Source: Acidobacteriota bacterium (GTDB lineage: Bacteria > Acidobacteriota > Blastocatellia > Pyrinomonadales > Pyrinomonadaceae). Taken from it: 41,356 nt of DNA. The notes below the pieces were generated by a model. That model did not search any database and had not been told where the DNA came from. It worked only from the letters and a program-made list of their open reading frames with translations. The first letter of the stretch is position 1, and every line of letters begins with the position of its first letter. The stretch is from NCBI GenBank assembly GCA_019242475.1, contig JAFAVK010000050.1, forward strand, positions 1 to 41,356, read 5' to 3'. Made by a program: the position numbers and the translations under genes. Positions 32,355-39,354 of this stretch are shown here, in pieces.

Positions 32355-32600
32355 TTATTCCCCTAACGCAGAGACGTAGCAGGAGCGGCCGGGGACGCAG
32401 CGCGCGGGGGTGGCGCGGCCGCCGTCGGGGCCGACGGCGAGGTGCGTGTGCCGGCACCAGCAGTGGTTGCTGGCGTCGAGGTAGTGCGCGGCCTCGGTCG
32501 CCAGCCCGTCGCGCATGAAGAACTTCTTCGAGCGCAGAGAGCCGCAGAACGGGCTCTGCGTGGCGGCCACCGTCGTCTCTTCCCTCACCTCTTCCGACAT
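32355..32600 (-). CDS. Small Cys/His-rich protein at the end of the molybdenum hydroxylase operon
   Basis: An 81-residue protein. The ATG at 32600 is supported by AAGGAG about 8 bases upstream and lies only 20 bases past the FAD-subunit stop, so it belongs to the operon. It has five Cys (19, 47, 49, 68, 74), with a compact NHCWCRHTH motif and a GRSCYV end, and no signal peptide. The spacing C-x-C...C-x5-C with nearby His suggests metal binding (Zn or Fe), but I do not recognise a named family. Its position suggests a role beside the oxidoreductase, for example in cofactor handling or as an accessory subunit, which is inference. Confidence 0.7.
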   Translation of the reverse strand: MSEEVREETTVAATQSPFCGSLRSKKFFMRDGLATEAAHYLDASNHCWCRHTHLAVGPDGGRATPARCVPGRSCYVSALGE

Positions 32601-32620
32601 CTCCAATCTCCTTCCGACTA

Positions 32621-33634
32621 TTATGCCGACACGCCGCCCGCCTTCGCCAGCGCGCGGCGGACGAGCGTCTGCGTCAGGGGAACCTTGTACGCGTTCTTCG
32701 AAAGGGGCTCCGCGCCTTCGAGCGCGAGCCGCGCCGCGCCCGCGAGTGCTTCGGCGTCCAAAGTCTTCCCTTTTAAAAACTCCTCCGCCTTCGGCACGCG
32801 CCAGGGCACGGGCGCCACGCCGCCGAGCACGAGGCGCGCCTGCCGGACGCGCTTGTCCGCGCCCAGCTCGACGGCCGCGGCCACGGACGAGAGCGCGAAG
32901 TCGAGCGACTCGCGCTCCTTGAACTTCAAGTAGGTCGAGCGCGCGGCGAAGGGCGAAGCGGGGACGGAGACCTCCGTGATGATCTCGTCGTTCTGCAAGA
33001 CGTTCTCGCGGCGGACGCTCCCCTCGTTGGGCAGCGTGAAGAACTTCTCCAGAAGAATCGTGCGGCGGCCGTCCGCGCCCGCGACGTTCACGCTCGCGCC
33101 GAGCGCGACGAGCATCGGCGCGAGGTCGGACGGGTGAACGATCCACGAAGGCCCGCCGCCGAGGATGGCGTTGTACTTGTTCTCGCCCGTCGCGGCGAAG
33201 CACTCCGAGCCGCCCTTCTTGATGCAGACCGCCTCTTCGAGCCGGTAGTACCAGCAGCGCGGGCGCTGGCAGAGGTTCCCGCCGACGGTGCCGAGGTTGC
33301 GTATCTGCTGCGTGGCGACCGAGTGTGCCGCCTCGGCGAGCCCGGGGAAGTCTCGACGAATGACAGCATGCTCTTCAACCTGTGCGAGCGTGACGAGCGC
33401 GCCGACGCGCAAGCCCTTCCTGCCATCGCCTTCGATCTTATCGAGCCCGCGGATGGATTTGAGATTGACGACGCGCACGGGCCGCGTCAGGTAGTCCTTC
33501 ATCGTCGTCAGGAGGTCTTGGCCCCCCGCGAGCGGGCGCGCGGCCTCGTCCATCTCTCTCGAAGTCGGCGCCGACTTCAGCAGACCGACCGCCTCCTCGA
33601 CGCTCGCGGGACTCACCCACTCGAAAGCTTTCAC
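32621..33634 (-). CDS. Molybdenum hydroxylase FAD-binding subunit (xanthine dehydrogenase family M)
   Basis: A 337-residue subunit of a PaoABC/YagTSR-like enzyme. FAD-binding signatures are LAGGQDLL (35-42), the TVGGN segment (116-120), and GGGPSWIVHPSDLAPML in the middle. Four cysteines, Cys122, Cys127, Cys137 and Cys145 (C-x4-C-x9-C-x7-C), fit an extra iron-sulfur cluster such as the one in E. coli PaoB; that is inferred from spacing. It passes electrons between the Fe-S subunit and an acceptor. It begins with GTG overlapping the Mo-subunit TGA by 4 bases (GTGA), with AGGAGG 5 bases upstream, so translation is probably coupled to the preceding gene. Confidence 0.9.
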   Translation of the reverse strand: MKAFEWVSPASVEEAVGLLKSAPTSREMDEAARPLAGGQDLLTTMKDYLTRPVRVVNLKSIRGLDKIEGDGRKGLRVGALVTLAQVEEHAVIRRDFPGLAEAAHSVATQQIRNLGTVGGNLCQRPRCWYYRLEEAVCIKKGGSECFAATGENKYNAILGGGPSWIVHPSDLAPMLVALGASVNVAGADGRRTILLEKFFTLPNEGSVRRENVLQNDEIITEVSVPASPFAARSTYLKFKERESLDFALSSVAAAVELGADKRVRQARLVLGGVAPVPWRVPKAEEFLKGKTLDAEALAGAARLALEGAEPLSKNAYKVPLTQTLVRRALAKAGGVSA

Positions 33635-35304
33635 GCGCCCCTCCTCTCTGACATGAGCCCCATCAGAATCTTGTCCGGCGTGATGGGCAGTTCGCGCACG
33701 CGCACGCCGCAGGCGTTGTAGACGGCGTTGACGACGGCGCCCACCGCCGGGATGATCGAGGGCTCGCCGACGCCGATGACGGCCTCGCGCTTGTCCTCGT
33801 CGTCGATGAGGGGGACGAACTCCGGCATCTCAAGCGCGCCGGGCAGCTTGTAGTCGCCGAAGCCCGCGTTGAGCTGAAGCCCGAGCTTCGCGTCCATCAC
33901 GCGCCCCTCCCACAGGGCCATGCCGAGCGACTGAATCATCCCGCCGTTCATCTGGCTCTCGTCCGCGAGCCGGTTGAGCGGCAGCCCGATGTCCTGCACG
34001 TGAACCATCTTAATCGGCTTCACGTGGCCGGTCTCCACGTCCACCTCGACCTCCGCGAAGCAGACGCCGTGCACGCCCCTGTCGGCCAGACTCGACACCC
34101 ACACGCCGTGCCCCGTCACGCCCGCCGCCGGCAAAGCCGCGCACGCCTGCTTCCAGGAGAGAGTCTTCCCGCCGCCGCTTACGGCAGCGTTGGTGAACGT
34201 TATCTCCTCGGGCTTCGCGCCGCCGAGCAGCGGCGAGAGCCTCTCGGCCACGGCGAGCCGCGCCTTGACGGCCGCGTCCTTCACCGAAGGCGCGAGCGAG
34301 GCCGCGGTGGTCGAGCCGCCCGAGGAGTTGGCCTGGCCGAGCCGAGAGTCGCCGATGCGCTCCGCCACGTCCTTCATGCCCAAACCCAACTCTTCGGCGA
34401 CGATGGCCCGCGTGTATGTGCGCGTCCCCGTGCCCAAGTCCTGCGTGCCGACCGCGACCACGACCGACCCGTCGCGCGCGACCGTCACGTCCACCTTGCA
34501 CTCGTCGTTGCCGCCGCCGCCCCACGTGCCGATGCCGCAGCCCATCCCGCGCCTGAGCGGCCCCGTGCCGCCGCCGGGCGTTTTGTTCCTGCGCTCCCAA
34601 CCGATCTCGCGCGCGCCGCGGTCGAGCTGACGGTGGTAGACGGCGTCCTTCAAGTTCTTCTTGCGGAACTCGACCGGGTCGATGCCGATCTTGTATGCCA
34701 GCTCGTCCATCAGGGACTCGATGGCGAAGCTCGCCTGCGGGTGGCCCGGCGCGCGCATCGCGCGCGAGGCGTCCTCGTGCGTGTGGACGCTGATGCGCTC
34801 GCGGTACGCGTTCGCGGCCGCGTAGATGTAGGGCTGCCCCGCCTGCGAGCCGTCGCCTAAGCCCCCGAGCTGGTACTGCGTCGCGTGCAGCGCGACGAGC
34901 GTCCCGTCGCGCCTGACGCCCGCCTTGAACTTCTGCCACGAGCCCGAGCGGTTGCCCGCGAGCAGGAACTCGTCCTTGCGCGTCAGCATCAGGTGGACGG
35001 GCGCCTTCGCCTGCTTCGAGAGCTGGCACGCGAGCATCCCCTCGACGCCGATGCCGAACTTCGAGCCGAAGCCGCCGCCCATGTGCTCGACGACCGCGCG
35101 GACGGCGCTCTCCTTCAGGCCCAGCTCGTGCGCCGCGTCGCCCGGGATGGTGAACGTCCCCTGCGTCGAGGCGTAGACAGTCGCCTCCTCGCCGCCGCGG
35201 TAATCGACGACGTTGCCGTGCGTCTCAAGGCTCGAATGATGGAGGATGGGCGAGCGGTACTCGGCCTCGACCACGGCGTCGCACTCCTTGAACGCCGCGG
35301 CCAC
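33631..35304 (-). CDS. Molybdenum-binding subunit, C-terminal piece after an in-frame TAG
   Basis: This frame continues the piece at 35335-35949 in the same phase; only one TAG (35335-35337) separates them. The first start-type codon after it is a GTG at 35304, with no ribosome site, so independent initiation is not supported. It holds the Mo-cofactor domains: EHMGGGFGSKFG, MRAPGHPQASFAIESLMDEL, GCGIGTWGGGG, GTQDLGTGT, and near the end GVGEPSIIPAVGAVVNA, where the Glu (codon 729 of the full frame) is the catalytic base of the family. All key motifs are intact. The full frame would be 772 residues including the TAG position, close to the ~730 of E. coli PaoC. The stop overlaps the start of the FAD-subunit gene. 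Confidence 0.8.
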   Translation of the reverse strand: MAAAFKECDAVVEAEYRSPILHHSSLETHGNVVDYRGGEEATVYASTQGTFTIPGDAAHELGLKESAVRAVVEHMGGGFGSKFGIGVEGMLACQLSKQAKAPVHLMLTRKDEFLLAGNRSGSWQKFKAGVRRDGTLVALHATQYQLGGLGDGSQAGQPYIYAAANAYRERISVHTHEDASRAMRAPGHPQASFAIESLMDELAYKIGIDPVEFRKKNLKDAVYHRQLDRGAREIGWERRNKTPGGGTGPLRRGMGCGIGTWGGGGNDECKVDVTVARDGSVVVAVGTQDLGTGTRTYTRAIVAEELGLGMKDVAERIGDSRLGQANSSGGSTTAASLAPSVKDAAVKARLAVAERLSPLLGGAKPEEITFTNAAVSGGGKTLSWKQACAALPAAGVTGHGVWVSSLADRGVHGVCFAEVEVDVETGHVKPIKMVHVQDIGLPLNRLADESQMNGGMIQSLGMALWEGRVMDAKLGLQLNAGFGDYKLPGALEMPEFVPLIDDEDKREAVIGVGEPSIIPAVGAVVNAVYNACGVRVRELPITPDKILMGLMSERRGA

Positions 35305-35334
35305 CTTCTCGGGGTCGCCGCGCTTGTCGCGCAG

Positions 35335-35337
35335 CTA
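35335..35337 (-). other. In-frame TAG codon interrupting the Mo-subunit gene
   Basis: The minus strand reads GAGCCGAACGTC TAG CTGCGC; it is codon 205 of a frame otherwise open from 35949 to 33634, with the family alignment continuing on both sides (DEPNV before, LRDKRGDPEK after). A single C-to-T change from CAG (Gln) would be the simplest origin. TAG serves as a normal terminator for other genes here (3131-3133, 10345-10347, 40569-40571). Confidence 0.9.
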
Positions 35338-35949
35338 GACGTTCGGCTCGTCCGCGGCGGCCGTCACCTTCGGCGCGCCCTCCTTCATCGAGTCCTCCGC
35401 GCGGACGACGTGCGGGAGGACTTCGTACTCGACGCGGATGGCGCGCAGGGCGTCCTCGGCGACCTCGGGCGTCGTGGCGGCGACGGCGGCGACGGGCTGG
35501 CCGGCGAAGAGCACGACCGTCTCGCGCTTCGCGGGCTTCGCCTCGCCCACGTCGGTGCGGTTCTTCTTCTCGGCCTCTTGCGCGGCGCGGTTGCCGCCCT
35601 CGACGACCTCCTCATCGGTCGCGCCGACGACCGCGCGCACGCCGGGGATGCGGCGCGCGGCCGAGGCGTCGATGCTGAGTACGCGCGCGTGCGCGTGCGG
35701 CGAGCGCAGCACGCGGCCGTAGAGCATCCCGGGCAGGCGCTTGTCGTGCGTGTACTCGGCCGCGCCGCTCACCTTGACGTGGCCGTCCACGCGCGTCAGG
35801 CGTTTGTTGAGAATGGAGTGCCTGTCGTTCGCCCCCCACGCGACGCCGCCGTCGTCGTCAACCTCGATCTCGACGAGCGTGTCCACGCCGTTGACGACCC
35901 GCGGGACTTTAATCTTCTTCTTCTTTTTAGCCGGCGCCTGTTGCTGCAT
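35335..35949 (-). CDS. Molybdenum-binding subunit, N-terminal piece (a/b hammerhead domain)
   Basis: 204 residues from the ATG at 35949, supported by GGAG 7 bases upstream. After a Lys-rich stretch (PAKKKKKIKVPRVV) comes the a/b hammerhead domain of xanthine-dehydrogenase-type large subunits: RVDGHVKVSGAAEYTHD, LPGMLYGRVLRSPHAHAR, IPGVRAVVGATDE, and VLFAGQPVAAVAATTPEVAEDA. The frame stops at TAG immediately before the segment that leads into the Mo-binding domains, then resumes in the same phase. On its own this piece could not be catalytic. There is no signal peptide; in PaoABC the Tat signal of the small subunit carries the complex across. It may be part of a nonsense-inactivated gene, a read-through gene, or a sequence error. 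Confidence 0.8.
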   Translation of the reverse strand: MQQQAPAKKKKKIKVPRVVNGVDTLVEIEVDDDGGVAWGANDRHSILNKRLTRVDGHVKVSGAAEYTHDKRLPGMLYGRVLRSPHAHARVLSIDASAARRIPGVRAVVGATDEEVVEGGNRAAQEAEKKNRTDVGEAKPAKRETVVLFAGQPVAAVAATTPEVAEDALRAIRVEYEVLPHVVRAEDSMKEGAPKVTAAADEPNV

Positions 35950-35970
35950 GTGCTCACTCCGTTCGCACTA

Positions 35971-36048
35971 AATGATGAGTGATGAGTGATGAATGATGAA
36001 TATCGCATCGCGGTCATATTCATCATTCATCACTCATCACTCATCACT
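35971..36048. repeat. Heptamer-built 33-bp inverted repeat (hairpin) inside the operon
   Basis: The left arm 35971-36003 consists of four ARTGATG heptamers plus AATAT; the right arm 36016-36048 is its reverse complement with one mismatch near the outer end (31 contiguous pairs), loop 12 bases. It overlaps the last codons and stop of the 2Fe-2S subunit gene and lies 22 bases before the Mo-subunit start. No T run follows, so it is more likely an mRNA stability or attenuation structure, or a repeat element, than a simple terminator. Confidence 0.85.
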
Positions 36049-36701
36049 CCCTTCTTTGCCGCGGCAAGCGCCGCCTCGAAGACGCGCGGGTAGGTGCCGC
36101 AGCGGCAGAAGTTGCCCTTGCACGCCTCGCGCACCTCGGCGAGCGTCGGGTTCGGGTTCTTCTTCAGATACGCCGAGACGGTCGTGACGAAGCCGGGCGT
36201 GCAGAAGCCGCACATCAGCGCGTCCTGCTCGACGAAGGCCGCCTGCACGGCGCTGGGCGCCTCGGGCGTGCCCAAGCCTTCGACGGTCGTCACCTTCTTC
36301 CCCGCGGCGTCGGCGGCTAAGACCAGGCACGAGTAAACCGGCTTGCCGTCGAGCAGCACGGTGCACGCGCCGCAGGTGCCCTGGTCGCAGACGAGCTTGG
36401 GGCCGGTGACGGCCGGTTCGAGGTGGTTGCGCAGCGCGTTCAGGAGCGTCGTGCGCGGCTCGACCGAGACGGGGCGCCGCCGTCCGTTCACGTCGAGCGT
36501 CAGGTTGAGCGCCGCGGAGGTCGGCACCTTCGCGGCCTCTGCCTGCGCGGCTTTGGCCTCGGCCTCGGCGGTCTGCGCGAGGTGGTCGGCGAGGGCGGCG
36601 CCCGCGCCGGCGATGCCGACGCCTTTGAGGAAGCGCCGCCGGCTCGGGTCGGGCGGCGACTCCCGCTTCGTGGAAGACTTCGGGTCGTGCTCGTCTGCCA
36701 T
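36030..36701 (-). CDS. Tat-exported 2Fe-2S subunit of a molybdenum hydroxylase
   Basis: A 223-residue small subunit, first gene of the operon, with GGAGGA just upstream of the ATG. A twin-arginine signal (SRRRFLKGVG at 20-29) and an Ala-rich stretch precede a plant-type ferredoxin domain with Cys105, Cys110, Cys113 and Cys125 (CDQGTCGAC...C), and a helical second domain with Cys164, Cys167, Cys199 and Cys201 (CGFCTPG, FCRCGTY). All eight ligands for two 2Fe-2S clusters are present. It should carry electrons from the Mo site to FAD. The Tat signal places the enzyme in the periplasm, as for E. coli PaoABC (aldehyde oxidation); the substrate here is not shown. The last residues (VMSDE) are encoded within the heptamer repeat, suggesting repeat insertion at the gene end. 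Confidence 0.92.
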   Translation of the reverse strand: MADEHDPKSSTKRESPPDPSRRRFLKGVGIAGAGAALADHLAQTAEAEAKAAQAEAAKVPTSAALNLTLDVNGRRRPVSVEPRTTLLNALRNHLEPAVTGPKLVCDQGTCGACTVLLDGKPVYSCLVLAADAAGKKVTTVEGLGTPEAPSAVQAAFVEQDALMCGFCTPGFVTTVSAYLKKNPNPTLAEVREACKGNFCRCGTYPRVFEAALAAAKKGVMSDE

Positions 36702-36835
36702 CGTTCCTCCGGATGAGAACTGTCTGCCGAATCAAAGAGGCGGTGGGCACAGTTTGATACAAAAGGGGCGCGCGCGGCAAGAGGGAAACGGCAGTTGTTA
36801 TCGGTAGCAGTCGAGCGGGTGGCGGGAGCTACTTA

Positions 36836-36887
36836 ACACAGAGGCACAGCTTGTTGAGTTATCCCTCTTCAAGCTGTGTCTCTGTGT
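36836..36887. repeat. 18-bp inverted repeat (ACACAGAGGCACAGCTTG)
   Basis: ACACAGAGGCACAGCTTG (36836-36853) pairs with the reverse complement at 36870-36887 with one G/A difference, loop 16 bases. It stands in a divergent intergenic region, so it is not a terminator of either neighbour; it may be a dispersed repeat or a regulatory hairpin. Confidence 0.7.
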
Positions 36888-36962
36888 CCAATGCCTCTCC
36901 GCCATGCGCATCTGCAAATGACGATAGGCTGCTTTCCTGTCTGAGTTGCCCACCGCCCCCGC

Positions 36963-37001
36963 TTGACCGGCCGCGGGCGCGGGTGCGACCCTTGCGGTCA
37001 A
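36963..37001 (+). promoter_or_regulatory. Inverted pair TTGACCG / CGGTCAA before the MFS start
   Basis: TTGACCG (36963-36969) and CGGTCAA (36995-37001) are exact reverse complements 25 bases apart, immediately upstream of the ATG at 37008. This could be a repressor operator or a hairpin in the leader that affects initiation; there is no Shine-Dalgarno sequence at this start. Confidence 0.3.
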
Positions 37002-37007
37002 AGCATA

Positions 37008-38600
37008 ATGTCAGAAAGTAAGTCTACGACATGGAGTCCGCTGCGGCTCCCGCTCTTCCGCGCGCTGTGGCTGGCGGCCGTGGCGTCGAACGTCGGGACG
37101 TGGATGCACAACGTCGGCGCCGAGTGGCTGATGACGACGCTCGCGCCGACGCCGCTGCTCGTCGCGCTGATGCAGACGGCCGAGACGGCGCCCACCTTCC
37201 TGCTCGCGCTCCCCGCGGGTGCGCTCGCCGACATCGTTGACCGCAGGCGCCTGCTCATCTTCTCGCAGGCGTGGATGCTGGTCGCGGCGGTCGGGCTCGC
37301 GGCCGCGACGCTGGCGGGCGTGACGACGCCGTCCGTGCTGCTCGTGCTCACCTTCGCGCTCGGCCTCGGCGCGGCGATGAACGCGCCCGCGTGGCAGGCC
37401 ATCGTGCCCGAGCTTGTCCCGCGCGGGGAGCTGACCTCGGCCGTCTCGCTCAACAGCGTCGCCTTCAACATCGCGCGCGCCGTCGGCCCCGCGCTCGGCG
37501 GCGTGATCGTCGCGGCGGCTGGCTCCTGGGCCGTCTTCCTGCTCAACTCGTGTTCGTTCGTCGGCGTCATCTTCGTGCTCTACCGATGGCGGCGCGAGAA
37601 GGTGGAGAGCATCTCGCCGACCGAGCGCGTGCTGGGCGCGATGCGGGCGGGGCTGCGCTACGCGCGGCACGCGCCGGAGCTGAAGAGCGTGCTCGTGCGG
37701 ACGGCCGTCTTCGCGCTCTGCGCGAGCGCCTTGTGGGCGATGATGCCGCTCGTGGCGCGGACGGAGCTGAAGCTCAACGCGTTGCAGTACGGCCTGCTGC
37801 TGGGCTGTCTGGGCGCGGGGGCCGTGGCGGGCGTGTTCGTCATCCCGTGGGCGCGGCGGAGCATCTCGACGAACCTGCTGGTCGTGCTCGGGACGGTCGT
37901 CTTCGCGGGGGCGACGGCGGCGCTCGGGTATCTGATGAACTACGCGCTGCTCTGCGTCGCGCTGCTCGCGGGCGGCGTGGCGTGGATGACGACGATGTCG
38001 AGCTTCAACGTGAGCGTGCAGACGGTCGTGCCCGAGTGGGTGCGTGCGCGCGCGCTGGCGCTCTACCTGCTCGCCTTCTTCGGCTCGCTCGCGGTGGGGG
38101 CGGCGACGTGGGGCGCGGTGGCCGAGCGCGTGGGGCTGGGCTGGACGCTCTTCACGGCGGCGGTGGCGATGTTGGTCGGGCTCGCGGCGACGCCCTTCTT
38201 CCCGCTGCGCGGCGGCGAGGGTTTAGACCTCAACCCCTCGCTCCACTGGACTGACCCGACCTTCGTGCAGGAGCCGAACCCGGAACACGGGCCGGTGCTG
38301 GTGACGGTCGAGTACGTCATCGACCCGGCGCGCTCGGAAGAGTTCGCGCGCGCGATGAAGGAGATGAAGCGCATCGTGCGGCGCGACGGCGCGAGCGCCT
38401 GGGGGCTCTTCGAAGACACGGCGCAACCCGGCCGCTACCTCGAAACCTTCCTCGTCGAGTCCTGGGCCGAGCACATGCGCCAGCACGCGCGCGTCACCAA
38501 CGAAGACCGCGCCGTCCAGGAACGCGCCCGCTCCTTCCACGTCGGCGACGCCCCGCCCGTCGTCACGCACCTCCTCGCGGAGAACGGCGGCCGGCCGTGA
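37008..38600 (+). CDS. MFS exporter (MFS_3 / transmembrane secretion effector family)
   Basis: 530 residues from the ATG at 37008 (MSESKSTTWSPLRLPLFRAL); an in-frame upstream ATG at 36963 would add a non-family extension and overlap the inverted pair. Around twelve hydrophobic spans are visible up to ~420, with the family features FRALWLAAVASNVGTWMH, ALADIVDRRRLL after span 2, and NAPAWQAIVPELVPRGEL, followed by NSVAFNIARAVGPALGG. The C-terminal ~110 residues are soluble (LVTVEYVIDPARSEEFARAM, then WGLFEDTAQPGRYLETFLVE, then HARVTNED) and look like an antibiotic-biosynthesis-monooxygenase-type alpha/beta barrel; such a tail is usual in this MFS family. It should export a small molecule by proton antiport in the inner membrane. 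The substrate is unknown. Confidence 0.9.
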   Translation: MSESKSTTWSPLRLPLFRALWLAAVASNVGTWMHNVGAEWLMTTLAPTPLLVALMQTAETAPTFLLALPAGALADIVDRRRLLIFSQAWMLVAAVGLAAATLAGVTTPSVLLVLTFALGLGAAMNAPAWQAIVPELVPRGELTSAVSLNSVAFNIARAVGPALGGVIVAAAGSWAVFLLNSCSFVGVIFVLYRWRREKVESISPTERVLGAMRAGLRYARHAPELKSVLVRTAVFALCASALWAMMPLVARTELKLNALQYGLLLGCLGAGAVAGVFVIPWARRSISTNLLVVLGTVVFAGATAALGYLMNYALLCVALLAGGVAWMTTMSSFNVSVQTVVPEWVRARALALYLLAFFGSLAVGAATWGAVAERVGLGWTLFTAAVAMLVGLAATPFFPLRGGEGLDLNPSLHWTDPTFVQEPNPEHGPVLVTVEYVIDPARSEEFARAMKEMKRIVRRDGASAWGLFEDTAQPGRYLETFLVESWAEHMRQHARVTNEDRAVQERARSFHVGDAPPVVTHLLAENGGRP

Positions 38601-38946
38601 GCGCGTCGCAACCGCTGCCATTCAAATTCGCCCCGCCGCAAGACGAATTCACATCGCGGCAATGTCAATCGACATTGTGACGATGTCGATTGACACAGCC
38701 GCTATGTCAATCGTCACAGCCCCTATGAGGATTGACATAGCGGCTGTGTCAATCGACATGGCTCCTATGTCAACTCACATAGCCTCTATGTCAACTGACA
38801 CAGCCACAATGTCAATCGTCACAGCTCCTATGTCAGTTGACATAGGAGCTGTGTCAGTTCATCCCGCCGCGGCGTCGGCGCGAATAAGGGCTGTGTCTAC
38901 AGGGGTTTAGGGAAGGGTGCCCGGAAAACAGCCTACAGCCGTCTAC
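38601..38946. other. Convergent intergenic region holding a tandem repeat array
   Basis: About 346 bases between the stops of the MFS gene and the Spy-like gene. Nearly 60% of it is the 21-bp array (38662-38871). The array also reads as an 82-codon frame (38662-38910, peptide period MSIDTAA-like), but it lacks a ribosome site and its base composition is far lower in G+C than the genes around it, so I do not call it a gene. Confidence 0.6.
38662..38871. repeat. 21-bp tandem array of TGTC-N4-GACA dyads, about ten copies
   Basis: Units start at 38662, 38683, 38704, 38725, 38746, 38767, 38788, 38809, 38830 and a decayed one at 38851. The consensus is ATGTCAATYGACAYAGCYSCT-like; each unit holds a dyad of the form TGTC-N4-GACA. 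Units occur as reverse complements of each other, creating larger dyads: 38683-38712 is the exact reverse complement of 38730-38759 (30 bp), and 38820-38835 of 38838-38853 (16 bp). The 21-base period equals two helical turns. There are no spacers, so it is not CRISPR. Confidence 0.9.
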
Positions 38947-38953
38947 TTACTGC
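38931..38953. repeat. Degenerate heptamer-like repeat at the 3' end of the Spy-like gene
   Basis: The sequence runs as GCCTACA-GCCGTCT-ACTTACT-type heptamers, similar to the reverse complement of the array at 41252-41279. It includes the TAA stop of the gene ending at 38947. Confidence 0.4.
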
Positions 38954-39354
38954 CTGCCGTCGTTCTCCTCCGCCTCCCGCCGCTTGTCCAGCTCGGCGGT
39001 GCGGGCGTCGAAGCGCTGCTGCTGTTCGGGGGTGAGCAGGGCGCGGATGCGCGTGCGGGCGGACTGGCGGATGGTGTCGAAGCGCGGGCGCGCCTCGCTG
39101 CGCAGGTTGCGGTACTCGTTGCGCGTCTCGTCGAGAATCTTGTGCACCTCGGCCGCCTGTCGGTCGTCGAGGTTGAGTTCGCTCCGCATCTTCTCGAACA
39201 TGTGCTCGGGGTCGCGGCGGGCGCCCCGCGCCTCGCTGCGCGCGCCGCCCGCGCGCAGGCGGTAGGCGCTGTCTAAGAACGCCCCGGTCGCGCACCCGAG
39301 CGCGAAGACGACCGCGACCGCGAGCCAGAGCTTGAGCGTGGCCGTGCCCCTCAT
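38947..39354 (-). CDS. Membrane-anchored Spy/CpxP-like (heavy-metal-resistance fold) protein
   Basis: A 135-residue protein with one N-terminal hydrophobic segment (LKLWLAVAVVFALGCATGAF) that should anchor it with the rest in the periplasm. The remainder is helical and highly charged: FEKMRSELNLDDRQAAEVHKI, a long Arg/Glu helix, then LTPEQQQRFDARTAELDKRR. The LTxxQ-like motif and four-helix layout fit Spy/CpxP/CnrX-type sensors. The ATG overlaps the TGA of the gene before it by 4 bases (ATGA), so translation is coupled to the small membrane protein of the sigma operon. By analogy with CnrX it may sense metal or envelope stress; I see no clear Met/His/Cys metal site beyond two His. Its stop lies in a heptamer-like repeat (38931-38953). 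Confidence 0.82.
   Translation of the reverse strand: MRGTATLKLWLAVAVVFALGCATGAFLDSAYRLRAGGARSEARGARRDPEHMFEKMRSELNLDDRQAAEVHKILDETRNEYRNLRSEARPRFDTIRQSARTRIRALLTPEQQQRFDARTAELDKRREAEENDGRQ

Larger units (their letters stand above)
36702..37007. other. Divergent intergenic region between the oxidoreductase operon and MFS gene
   Basis: About 306 bases without a supportable gene. It holds an 18-bp hairpin (36836-36887) and a smaller inverted pair (36963-36969 / 36995-37001) ending 6 bases before the MFS start codon. I see no convincing -35/-10 pair on either strand. Confidence 0.4.

Noticed and set aside
32601..33203. N-terminal extension of the small Cys/His-rich protein frame
   Set aside because: The upstream part overlaps the FAD-subunit gene out of frame; the ATG at 32600 has a good ribosome site.
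33631..35949. Genome-wide TAG recoding to explain the amber codon
   Set aside because: TAG ends other genes normally in this window (3131-3133, 10345-10347, 40569-40571).
36709..36755. AACTGT / ACAGTT pair upstream of the 2Fe-2S subunit gene as an operator
   Set aside because: Only 6 bp per arm with a long gap; expected by chance.
38662..38871. CRISPR array
   Set aside because: Units are contiguous 21-mers with no unique spacers and no cas genes are present.
38662..38910. 82-codon frame through the 21-bp array as a repeat-protein gene
   Set aside because: No ribosome site, base composition unlike neighbours and frequent amino-acid changes between units; kept as a repeat, though translation is not excluded.
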